Source: Candidatus Iainarchaeum sp. (GTDB taxonomy: Archaea; Iainarchaeota; Iainarchaeia; Iainarchaeales; GW2011-AR10). Taken from it: a stretch of 5,872 bases of DNA. The stretch spans positions 1 to 5,872 of the forward strand of contig JACPKT010000069.1 of the NCBI GenBank assembly GCA_016186855.1, written 5' to 3'. Positions within the stretch are counted from its first letter, which is position 1, and each line of letters opens with the position of its first letter. Below the pieces are notes generated by a model that ran no database searches, had not been told where the DNA came from, and was given only the letters and a program-made list of their open reading frames with translations. The position numbers were made by a program, and so were the translations under genes. Shown piece after piece: positions 1-5,872 of this stretch.

Positions 1-25
1 ATATAACAAAAAATTCGGGAAAAAA
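1..25 (+). promoter_or_regulatory. Upstream edge of the smc gene with TATA-like ATATAA and weak GGGA ribosome-binding site
   Basis: Only 25 bases precede the SMC start. ATATAA at 1-6 resembles an archaeal TATA box, but it lies only about 22 bases before the ATG. That would put transcription start at or just inside the start codon, so it may be chance AT-richness, with the real promoter outside the window. GGGA at 17-20 is a weak Shine-Dalgarno-like element five bases before the ATG. Confidence 0.25.
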
Positions 26-2989
26 ATGATTAAGATAGGCAGCTTAAAGCTCAAAAACTTCAAGTCATTCAAAAAGTCCGAAATACCAATAGCCAACGGC
101 TTCACGGCAATTGCTGGTTCGAATGGGTCTGGAAAATCTAATTTGCTCGACGGCTTAATGTTTGTGTTTGGAATCACGAGCCTCAAAATGCTTCGGGCGT
201 CACGACTAACAGACCTGATTAACCATGATGCAAAAGAAGACTATGCAAAAGTTGAAATAGAGTTAAGAGACGGGGAAAAGGCATACAACATTTCAAGGCT
301 CATTGACAGGCGCGGGCAGTCTTTTGTGCGCCTTGACGGGAGAAAAAAAGCCCTCAACGAAATCACCTCCCTCTTGGAAGAACTCGGGGTAAAGCCCACT
401 GGCCATAACATAGTCGTGCAAGGGGATGTGACAAGAGTAATTCAAATGAACGCAAAAGAGCGGCGGGAAATAATCGACGAAGTGGCAGGGCTTTTGGAAT
501 TTGAGGAAAAAAAAGAAGAAAGCATCAGAAAGCTTGAACAAGTAGAGCAGAGAATAAAGGATGCAAACATTGTTTTAAATGAAAGGGCGCATTACCTGCA
601 AGAGCTTGAATCGGAAAAAACCGCGGCACAAGAATTCAATTCTTTTTCGGCAGAATTGCGGAAATCAAAGGCAACAATTATTTTCAACGAAATGAAAAAA
701 CACAGGGAAGAAATAGCGCAAACAGAGCAACAAATTTCCTCCATTGAACAGGAAATTGCAAAGCGTGAAAAGCAAAAACAAGAGCTTGCAGAAACCGAGG
801 CACAAATAGAGGAAAAAATCCAGCAGTTGACGCAAAAAATGATTGAGGCAGGGGAAACAACTTATTCCACAATCGTGCGCGAAATAGAGGAAAAAAAAGC
901 AGAAAACACCGTGCTAAAGGAAAAAATAGAGGAAAAAAAACACCGCATCAGCCATTTGAAAGAAAAACTTTCACGGCTTTCAGAGGAAAAAAACTTACTC
1001 AACGAACAATTGGGGCAAAAAAAAGAGCAGCAGGCAAATTTGCAGAAAAAACTTGAACAAAACAACGAAGAGTGGAAAAAACTTAAAGCACTGATTGAAG
1101 AAAAAACAGCTGCAGTTAAGCCAAAAGGCATGCAGGAAACAGAGGCAAAACTGAAAGAAACAATTGAACAAATAAACACTGGGCAAAAAAACCTTTTTGA
1201 AAAAAAACTGTTAAAAGAAAAAATTGCAAAAGAAAAGGAAATGCTTGAAAAAATGCACGTGTTTTTTTTGGGCGAACAAAAAGCGCTCGAGAATCGGGTT
1301 TTGGAAAAAAACGAGGTACAAAAAAAGGCAAATCAAATAAGTGCACAGGATCCAAAAAAATCAATTGAATTAAAGGAACATGAAATTGAAGAACTGCTTT
1401 CAACAACCCATTCTTTTAGAACAAAAGCAGACCACTTGAACGAAACTGTTTCAAAGCTCAAAAATGCCGGCCCAGCCTGCCCTGTCTGTGACCAAAAACT
1501 TGACAACGCGACAATTTCGCGCCTGCTTGCACACCGTGAAAAACATTTGAAAGAAGTCAACATCGAAGTTGAAAAAAAAACAATGGAAAAAGAAAAGGCA
1601 CTGCAGGAAAAGCAGTTGTTAATTCACCTATACCATTCCTTGCACAAGCTTGAAGCACAGCTTGCAAACTACTCTGGCTTAGAACAAAAACTGGCGGAAA
1701 TAAAAACAAAAGCAAACGAATCAAAGCAAAAAATCGGCTCCCTTGGACTTGAAAAAATTTTGGCCGAGGAAAACCGGCTTTCAGCAGACCTTGAAACGCT
1801 TTTGCGGCAAAAAGCACACTTAGAGGAAAAAACGGGCTCTGCAAGTCATGGAGGGGCAAACGCGGAGACGGGTAAACTTCTTGAAAAATTCAATGCCGTA
1901 AACTTGCAAAAAATTGAAATGGAAAAACAACTTGCAACCCTTGGCGCCCAAGTGAACGAATCCTTAAAAGAGCGCCTTGATGCTGTTGAAAAAGAAAAAT
2001 CGTTTTCCCAAAAAGAACTGCAAGAGCTTGAGGAAAAAATCTTTCGCGAAGAGGAAAGACTGCTGGCCCTTTCAAAAGAGCTTGAACAAAAAGAGGCAAA
2101 AATGCAGAAAGCCCTTGCAGCTTCAAGGCTTTTGGAAGAGGAAAAAGAAAGGCTTTCAACAAAGCTCAAGAATGTGGAGCTAAAAAAAGCAGAAGAAGAA
2201 CAAAAAATTTCAAAAAAAGAAAAAGAAATCAACGAGCAAAAAATTTCAAAGTCAAAAAACGATATCCGGCTGTCAGACCTTTTAGAAGAATTCAAGGAAT
2301 TTGAAGGGGCTGAAATAATAAAAAATGCCTTGACGGCAGAGCTGCAGAAAAGAATCCCGGAAATTGAAAAACAGATAAAAAAGCTTGGCGCAATAAACAT
2401 GAAGGCACTTGAGCGGTTTGAAGAGCTGAAAAAAGAAGTTGACTTCGTGAAAGAAAAAGCAGACAAGCTCGAAGAAGAAAGAAAAGCAGTTTTGGAGCTC
2501 ATTGACAAAATAGAACTCAAAAAAATCAACGTTTTTATGCAGTGCTTTGAACAAGTAAGCAAGCGATTCTCTGGCATTTACTTTCATTTCTTTGGCGGGG
2601 AAGGAAAACTTGGCCTTTCAAACCCCCAAAACCCGACCGACGGAGGGCTTTTAATAGAAGCAAAATACAATGAAGAAAAACTAAAAAGCATTGACGCAAT
2701 GAGCGGAGGAGAAAAAGCCCTTACAGCGCTTGCATTCATTTTTGCAATCCAGTCCTTTGACCCCGCTCCATTCTACATTTTTGACGAGGCAGATGCTGCG
2801 CTGGACAAGGAAAACTCGCTCAAGCTTGCAAAAATGATTAAGGAAATAAGCAAGGACTCGCAGTTCATTTCAATCACCCACAACGATTCGATAATAAAAG
2901 AAGCCGACCAGATAATCGGGGTAGCATTAAACAAGGACAAGAGCTCGGTAATAGGGCTGCGGCTCAAAAAGGGAAAAATTGCGGTCTGA
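26..2989 (+). CDS. smc: SMC-family ATPase with Rad50-like zinc hook instead of an SMC hinge
   Basis: A 987-residue ABC-type ATPase of the SMC/Rad50 superfamily. Such dimers embrace or tether DNA and use ATP to organise chromosomes or act in repair. Seen: Walker A GSNGSGKS (31-38), R-loop region LRASR (56-60), Q-loop QGD (132-134), then the SMC-type ERREIIDEVAGLLEF block (145-159). Long coiled coil runs from about 160 to 470, CPVC at 485-488, and coiled coil again to about 790. The C-terminal head has an SMC-like LGAINMKALE stretch near 790, signature MSGGE (892-896), Walker B FYIFDE with D920/E921, D-loop ALD (925-927) and H-loop His952. Head motifs are of SMC type, but no 150-200-residue globular hinge exists between the coils. 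The flanking 'LKNAG..CPVC..KL' context matches the Rad50 zinc hook. Canonical SMCs have about 1,170-1,190 residues; this protein is shorter by about one hinge. CPVC holds two of only three cysteines and lies within ten residues of the midpoint. The first ATG gives the usual 'LKLKNFKSF' N-terminus. No kleisin, mre11 or other partner gene is visible. Family assignment is firm; whether it acts as condensin, Rad50 substitute or archaeal SMC-related protein is open. Confidence 0.93.
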   Translation: MIKIGSLKLKNFKSFKKSEIPIANGFTAIAGSNGSGKSNLLDGLMFVFGITSLKMLRASRLTDLINHDAKEDYAKVEIELRDGEKAYNISRLIDRRGQSFVRLDGRKKALNEITSLLEELGVKPTGHNIVVQGDVTRVIQMNAKERREIIDEVAGLLEFEEKKEESIRKLEQVEQRIKDANIVLNERAHYLQELESEKTAAQEFNSFSAELRKSKATIIFNEMKKHREEIAQTEQQISSIEQEIAKREKQKQELAETEAQIEEKIQQLTQKMIEAGETTYSTIVREIEEKKAENTVLKEKIEEKKHRISHLKEKLSRLSEEKNLLNEQLGQKKEQQANLQKKLEQNNEEWKKLKALIEEKTAAVKPKGMQETEAKLKETIEQINTGQKNLFEKKLLKEKIAKEKEMLEKMHVFFLGEQKALENRVLEKNEVQKKANQISAQDPKKSIELKEHEIEELLSTTHSFRTKADHLNETVSKLKNAGPACPVCDQKLDNATISRLLAHREKHLKEVNIEVEKKTMEKEKALQEKQLLIHLYHSLHKLEAQLANYSGLEQKLAEIKTKANESKQKIGSLGLEKILAEENRLSADLETLLRQKAHLEEKTGSASHGGANAETGKLLEKFNAVNLQKIEMEKQLATLGAQVNESLKERLDAVEKEKSFSQKELQELEEKIFREEERLLALSKELEQKEAKMQKALAASRLLEEEKERLSTKLKNVELKKAEEEQKISKKEKEINEQKISKSKNDIRLSDLLEEFKEFEGAEIIKNALTAELQKRIPEIEKQIKKLGAINMKALERFEELKKEVDFVKEKADKLEEERKAVLELIDKIELKKINVFMQCFEQVSKRFSGIYFHFFGGEGKLGLSNPQNPTDGGLLIEAKYNEEKLKSIDAMSGGEKALTALAFIFAIQSFDPAPFYIFDEADAALDKENSLKLAKMIKEISKDSQFISITHNDSIIKEADQIIGVALNKDKSSVIGLRLKKGKIAV
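1433..1540 (+). other. Zinc-hook coding segment (CPVC) at the coiled-coil apex of the SMC protein
   Basis: The two cysteines (residues 485 and 488; codons 1478-1480 and 1487-1489) sit in a Pro/Gly-containing turn between two long antiparallel coil arms. A hydrophobic and basic stretch (TISRLLAHREKHLKE) follows. In Rad50 this CxxC hairpin coordinates half of a shared Zn2+ and joins two coiled-coil arms. The same layout here suggests metal-mediated apex dimerisation in place of the SMC hinge. The motif is seen directly; zinc binding is inferred. Confidence 0.82.
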
Positions 2990-2990
2990 C

Positions 2991-2998
2991 AAAAAAAA
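2991..2998 (-). terminator. Oligo-T terminator of the parvulin gene
   Basis: Eight A residues on the plus strand give a U8 tract in the leftward transcript, about 29 bases past the parvulin stop codon. Archaeal RNA polymerase terminates at such oligo-T tracts without needing a hairpin. The tract lies immediately after the SMC stop codon on the other strand. Confidence 0.4.
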
Positions 2999-3010
2999 TG
3001 CCTTGAATGC

Positions 3011-3020
3011 TTTAAATTTT
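3011..3020 (+). terminator. Possible T-rich terminator of the SMC gene
   Basis: TTTAAATTTT lies 22-31 bases after the SMC stop, with a further TTTT at 3031-3034 inside the parvulin gene's 3' end. This is a weak archaeal-style termination signal; no convincing hairpin was seen. If used, the two converging transcripts would barely overlap. Confidence 0.25.
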
Positions 3021-3026
3021 ACAGAA

Positions 3027-4010
3027 TCAGTTTTCTTCGAGCAATATTTGAACCTGTGTTTCCTGCTTTAGCTGTTCTAAGATTTCTGTGTATGCCTGGT
3101 TTTGTTTTTGTGAAAGCAGCGCCTGCTTTATCTGGTCCAAAAAATCAGCGGGCGCATCCTTTATTTCTTCAAGCAGTATTATGTGGTAGCCAAACTGGCT
3201 TTTGACAACATCTGACAATTCGCCGGGCTTTAAAGAAAAAGCGGCATCGGCAAACTCTTTCACTACTTCGCCGCGGGAAAAAAACCCGAGCTTTCCGCCA
3301 TTTTCACCGGAGACCTTATCAGTGGAATTTTCCTTTGCAAGCGCAGCAAAATCAGCTCCTTCTTTTAGTTTTCCAAGCAGTTCTTTTGCCTTTTCCTCTG
3401 AGTCGACAAGAATGTGCGAGGCACTCACTTGCACTAGCTGGTCTTTGTTTTCCTCAAAAAATTTTGTCACTTCTTCTTCACTCGCTTGAAGCTGTGCAAA
3501 AACGATTTCCTGCAGGAATTTTTGAACAACCAGGGACTCTTTAATTGATTTTTTTATTTCTTCCTCGCTGAAACCGCCAAGAGAAATTATTTCAGAAATG
3601 CTTTCCTTTTGCGCCAAAAAAACGTTTTCAACTTCGGCGTCTTCCACTGCCACATTGTTTTTTTGCGCTTCCTGCAAAAGCAGTTCGCCCTCAATCATGT
3701 TGTCAAGAATTCCTTTTTTTGTCACCTGCCCTGCAAGCTCTGCCGGCACCACCTTGAGCCGTTTTTCAATTTCTGAAACAAAAATTTTTTTATCCCCCAC
3801 AATTGCAGCCACTTTTTCCAGCGCATTTTCAGCCACAGGAACTAAAACAGAATTGTCAGAACTGCCCAGCGCGACGTTTGCAGTTGGAGCCTGCAGTTTT
3901 CCCATAAAGAAAAAAACAAGGCCGACAAAAACAATCAGCGAAAGCACAATAAAACCCAAAAAAAATGGTTTCTCTACGCCTATTTGTAAAGGTTTTTTTT
4001 CGCTTTCCAT
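3027..4010 (-). CDS. Membrane-anchored SurA/PrsA-like parvulin peptidyl-prolyl cis-trans isomerase
   Basis: Encodes 327 residues from the ATG at 4010. Proposed role: catalysing prolyl isomerisation and chaperoning proteins outside the cytoplasmic membrane. Seen: a short charged N-terminus and one hydrophobic segment (about residues 16-36), with no lipobox Cys, so it is probably a signal anchor. A polar linker follows, then an alpha-helical SurA_N-like region (about 67-190) that starts with 'IVGDKKIFVSEIEKRL'. The parvulin (Rotamase/PpiC) domain spans about 193-285 and contains SHILV with His199, 'FAALAKENSTD', GGKLGFFSRGE, FADAAFSLKPGE and GYHII with His276. A Gln/Leu-rich helical tail ends the protein. 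One parvulin domain plus a helical N-domain on an anchor resembles bacterial PrsA or trigger-factor-like SurA relatives. An in-frame TTG at 4028 would add six residues. ATG is preferred because AAGGG lies about eight bases before it and the product keeps a compact N-terminus. The gene converges on smc and diverges from hppA, so it is probably transcribed alone. Substrates are unknown. Confidence 0.9.
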   Translation of the reverse strand: MESEKKPLQIGVEKPFFLGFIVLSLIVFVGLVFFFMGKLQAPTANVALGSSDNSVLVPVAENALEKVAAIVGDKKIFVSEIEKRLKVVPAELAGQVTKKGILDNMIEGELLLQEAQKNNVAVEDAEVENVFLAQKESISEIISLGGFSEEEIKKSIKESLVVQKFLQEIVFAQLQASEEEVTKFFEENKDQLVQVSASHILVDSEEKAKELLGKLKEGADFAALAKENSTDKVSGENGGKLGFFSRGEVVKEFADAAFSLKPGELSDVVKSQFGYHIILLEEIKDAPADFLDQIKQALLSQKQNQAYTEILEQLKQETQVQILLEEN

Positions 4011-4032
4011 TATGTAACCCTTCAGCAAAACT

Positions 4033-4042
4033 AATATATATT
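4033..4042 (-). promoter_or_regulatory. TATA-like box for leftward parvulin transcription
   Basis: AATATATATT, a perfect palindrome, is centred about 28 bases from the parvulin ATG. That is archaeal TATA spacing for a transcript starting at or next to the start codon (leaderless). A second candidate, TTATAAAA (4048-4055 read leftward), would start transcription near 4025 and leave a short leader containing AAGGG before the ATG. The sequence cannot decide between them. Confidence 0.4.
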
Positions 4043-4047
4043 CATCA

Positions 4048-4055
4048 TTTTATAA
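4048..4055 (-). promoter_or_regulatory. Alternative TATA-like box for the parvulin gene
   Basis: Read on the minus strand this is TTATAAAA, close to the archaeal TATA consensus. A start about 26 bases downstream would give a leader of roughly 15 bases that includes the AAGGG element in front of the ATG at 4010. Confidence 0.35.
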
Positions 4056-4081
4056 TCTGAAATTTTTGCCCGAGCATAGCA

Positions 4082-4090
4082 TTTTTATAT
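4082..4090 (+). promoter_or_regulatory. TATA-like box for the pyrophosphatase gene
   Basis: TTTTTATAT is centred about 29 bases before the hppA ATG at 4116, typical spacing for an archaeal promoter. Transcription would begin within a few bases of the ATG. No Shine-Dalgarno-like sequence lies in 4100-4115 (A- and T-rich), which agrees with a leaderless or very short-leader mRNA. Confidence 0.5.
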
Positions 4091-4115
4091 TTGTCCTAAG
4101 AAAAAATTTTAGAAT

Positions 4116-5336
4116 ATGATCGATTTGCTTGGAATGGTTTTTGCTGTCTCCATTCTTGCGCTATTAGTGTCTTTCCTGATAACACGCTGGGTGCTTTCAA
4201 AAGACACTGGAAGCCAAAAAATGCGCGAAATCAGCGCAGCAATAACAGAGGGCGCAAACGCTTTCATAAAAAGGCAATACATATCTATTGCTATTCTTTC
4301 TCTCGTGCTTGCAGCAATAATTTTTCTTGCCTATTTTTTCCTCGGAAAAACAACCCTTGGTGTGCAGACGTCAGCTGCCTTCATTTTTGGGGCCTTTTCC
4401 TCTGGCCTTGCAGGAATAATTGGCATGTGGATTTCGGTGCGCGCAAACATTAGGACTGCGAGCGCTGCAACAAAAAGCCTTGGAGAAGCGCTAAAAATTT
4501 CCATTCGCGCAGGAGCAGTGTCGGCAATAACAATTGTCACAATGTCACTGCTTGGAGTTGCGCTGATTTATGTCGCGTTTAAAATGATTTTTGGGCTGGC
4601 GGACACAGAAATTCCATTTGTAATTGTAGGGTACGCGTTTGGAGCGAGCTTTGTAGCGCTTTTTGCACAGCTTGGGGGCGGAATTTACACAAAAGCAGCA
4701 GACGTTGGCGCAGATCTTGTCGGAAAAGTCGAGGCAGGAATTCCGGAAGACGACCCAAGAAACCCCGCAGTAATTGCAGACCTTGTGGGGGACAATGTGG
4801 GGGACTGCGCTGGACGCGGCGCAGACTTGTTTGAGTCCACTGCTGCAGAAAACATTGGGGCAATGATTCTTGGAGTAGCGCTTTTCCCTGCATTTGGCTT
4901 AAACGGCATTTTGTTCCCTCTTGTTGCAAGGGCCGCGGGCCTAATTGCATCAGTAATTGGGATTTTTACTGTGCGAGTTAAAGAAGATGGCGACCCCATG
5001 AGTGCACTCAATCGGGGCTATTATATTACTTCAATTCTTGCGGCAGCAGGATTTTACATTGTAACAATGACCCTGTTGGAAAATATTTTCTTCTTCTATG
5101 CAGGCTTAATCGGAATTATTACATCAATTCTTTTCGTCTGGATAACTGTTTATTACACTGAAAGAAAATACAGCCCTGTAAAATTCATCGCGGAGTCTTC
5201 AAAGACAGGGCACGCTACAAACATGATTTCAGGAATTGCAGTTGGACTTGAAAGCACTGCACTGCCGGCACTTGTTTTGGGTATTGCGCTTCTTGCATCA
5301 CTTTTGGGCCAATCACTGACAATGCCGGCGGAATAG
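4116..5336 (+). pseudogene. hppA: Membrane-bound ion-pumping pyrophosphatase, N-terminal part, ended by a frameshift
   Basis: This is the first 406 codons of a membrane pyrophosphatase, which hydrolyses PPi and pumps H+ (or Na+) across the cytoplasmic membrane. Seen: many hydrophobic helices from the N-terminus and the substrate motif GGGIYTKAADVGADLVGK (186-204: Lys193, Asp196, Asp200). Next come EDDPRNP (211-217) and the metal-binding series Asp222, Asp226, Asp230 in IADLVGDNVGD. CAGRGADLFES follows, with Glu240 and Glu245 in the helix that carries the gate glutamate. All catalytic residues expected here are intact. Homology is good through 'GLESTALPALVLGIALLAS'; the last 11 residues before TAG at 5334-5336 match nothing in the family. 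The conserved continuation FGPITDNAGG is in the -1 frame from 5303. The family has about 660-720 residues, so this fragment alone cannot be active. The TATA box fits the ATG at 4116. Interpretation as a broken gene (mutation or assembly error) is more likely than recoding. Confidence 0.88.
5300..5310 (+). other. Frame junction in hppA with missing helix and T TTG GGC heptamer
   Basis: Upstream homology is in the frame of 4116 (codons ctt ttg ggc); downstream homology resumes one base back (ttt ggg cca). The shared bases TTTGGGC (5303-5309) fit the X XXY YYZ pattern of -1 slippage sites in the correct phase. Compared from memory with plant and bacterial pyrophosphatases, about 25-30 residues (a 'YGIALAALGMLS...DA'-like helix) are absent here. 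The frame offset requires a loss of 3n+1 bases. Confidence 0.7.
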
Positions 5337-5872
5337 TTGAAATGTCAAAACAGCCGCAGAAAGTTAGGAAAATAACCGACAGGCTGGACGCGGTTGGAAA
5401 CACGACAAAAGCACTTACAAAAGGCTATGCAGTGGGCTCTGCCGGTTTGGCAGCTTTTCTTTTATTTTCCGCCTTCATGGTGGACGCAAAGCTTTCAGCA
5501 ATTGACATCTCAAAAGTGCCTGTGTTTGTAGGCGCGCTTTTGGGCGCGGCACTGGTGTTTTTGTTTAGCTCGCTTGCAATCAGAGCAGTTGGAAAAACCG
5601 CTTACTCAATAATCAACGAGGTTCGAAGGCAGTTTGCGGAAATCCCTGGGATAATGAAGGGAAAGACAAAGCCAGATTATGCGCGATGCGTTGACATCTG
5701 CGTGCAGGCTTCCCTGAAAGAAATGATGGCACCAGGATTGCTGGTGGTCGTAACAGCAGTTGTTGTCGGGATGGTTTTGAAAGCCGAAGCAGTGGGTGCT
5801 TTCCTTATGGTGGGAACAATTACCGGGATAATCACCGCGCTATTCATGAACAACGCGGGCGGCGCAATGGAC
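5303..5872 (+). pseudogene. hppA: Membrane-bound pyrophosphatase, C-terminal part in the -1 frame, open at window end
   Basis: This stretch holds 190 uninterrupted codons that continue the same protein. It starts FGPITDNAGGIVEM, whose Asp is a conserved metal ligand. LDAVGNTTKALTKGYAVGSA follows, with the conserved Asn and a Lys/Thr pair typical of K+-independent enzymes. Two hydrophobic segments, EVRRQF.EIPG, KPDYARCVDI and further helices come next, ending NNAGGAMD just at the Asp of the family's GGAWDNAKK motif. The remaining roughly 60-80 C-terminal residues lie outside the window. No start codon is needed if the gene is one broken unit. An internal ATG at 5342 could make a caller report a separate gene, but it begins past the conserved GPITDN metal site and has no ribosome-binding site. 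Coding constraint is clear in this frame, so decay is recent or the break is artificial. Confidence 0.88.

Noticed and set aside
1260..1580. A9 (1572-1580) and T8 (1262-1269) homopolymer runs as possible slippage or regulatory sites
   Set aside because: The coding frame continues correctly through them; A-runs are expected from Lys/Glu-rich coiled coil with AAA/GAA codons.
1400..1600. Idea that the SMC hinge was lost by a deletion or assembly error, as in hppA
   Set aside because: The frame is intact, the CPVC turn sits at the exact centre and its flanks match a genuine zinc hook, which random loss of a hinge would not create.
1846..2577. Long antisense open frame (243 codons) opposite the SMC coiled coil
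   Set aside because: Its Ser/Phe-rich content is what the reverse of Glu/Lys codons gives; it shows no domain and lies wholly inside a well-supported gene.
26..2989. Calling the first gene a plain Rad50 because of CPVC
   Set aside because: Both head halves carry SMC-type blocks (ERREIIDEVAG, LGAINMKALE, AMSGGEKALTALAFIFAIQ, FDEADAALD), not the Rad50 versions, and the length exceeds typical archaeal Rad50.
3598..4017. Plus-strand open frame opposite the parvulin gene
   Set aside because: Low-complexity Ser/Thr-rich mirror of the real minus-strand gene, with no family resemblance.
4011..4028. TTG at 4028 as the parvulin start
   Set aside because: It adds only six residues and would swallow the AAGGG element that stands at suitable distance from the ATG at 4010.
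5342..5872. Separate gene starting at the ATG at 5342
   Set aside because: Conserved pyrophosphatase sequence in the same frame begins at 5303, before this ATG, and there is no ribosome-binding site or promoter. It is the rest of hppA.
1..5872. Search for tRNA, CRISPR array, insertion sequence or inverted repeats
   Set aside because: No regularly spaced repeats, cloverleaf-like segments or transposase frames were seen. Almost the whole window is taken by three genes.

Overview
The window reads as archaeal chromosome. The SMC-type ATPase, the TATA-like boxes about 27-29 bases before start codons, the nearly absent leaders and the oligo-T ends all fit archaeal gene organisation. The A-rich coding strand, the compact layout and a SurA/PrsA-style parvulin in this setting suggest a small-genome lineage such as a DPANN archaeon. 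No rRNA or other taxonomic marker is present, so that last step is inference.

Layout. Bases 26-2989 (+) encode a 987-residue SMC-family ATPase with head domains of SMC type. At the exact middle of its coiled coil it carries a Rad50-style CPVC zinc hook and no SMC hinge. After a 37-base convergent gap, 3029 leftward to 4010 (-) encodes a membrane-anchored SurA/PrsA-like parvulin prolyl isomerase. A 105-base divergent intergenic region (4011-4115) holds promoters for both directions. From 4116 to the window end (+) lies a membrane-embedded ion-pumping pyrophosphatase (hppA). Its reading frame is broken at about 5303: the N-terminal half stops at 5336, and the C-terminal half continues in the -1 frame from 5303 to 5872, still open at the edge. 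Roughly 27 residues, most of one inner-ring transmembrane helix, are also missing at the junction.

The three genes do not form one pathway: chromosome organisation or repair, extracytoplasmic protein folding, and membrane energetics from pyrophosphate. The SMC gene and the parvulin gene converge; the parvulin and pyrophosphatase genes diverge. No ScpA/kleisin, Mre11 or HerA/NurA gene is visible next to the SMC gene.

Most worth a second look: (1) the SMC head/zinc hook hybrid, with a pair of coiled-coil interruptions placed almost symmetrically around the hook; (2) the hppA break, where a perfect X XXY YYZ slippery heptamer (T TTG GGC) sits exactly where the two frames join. The missing helix makes a deletion (real or an assembly error) more likely than functional recoding.
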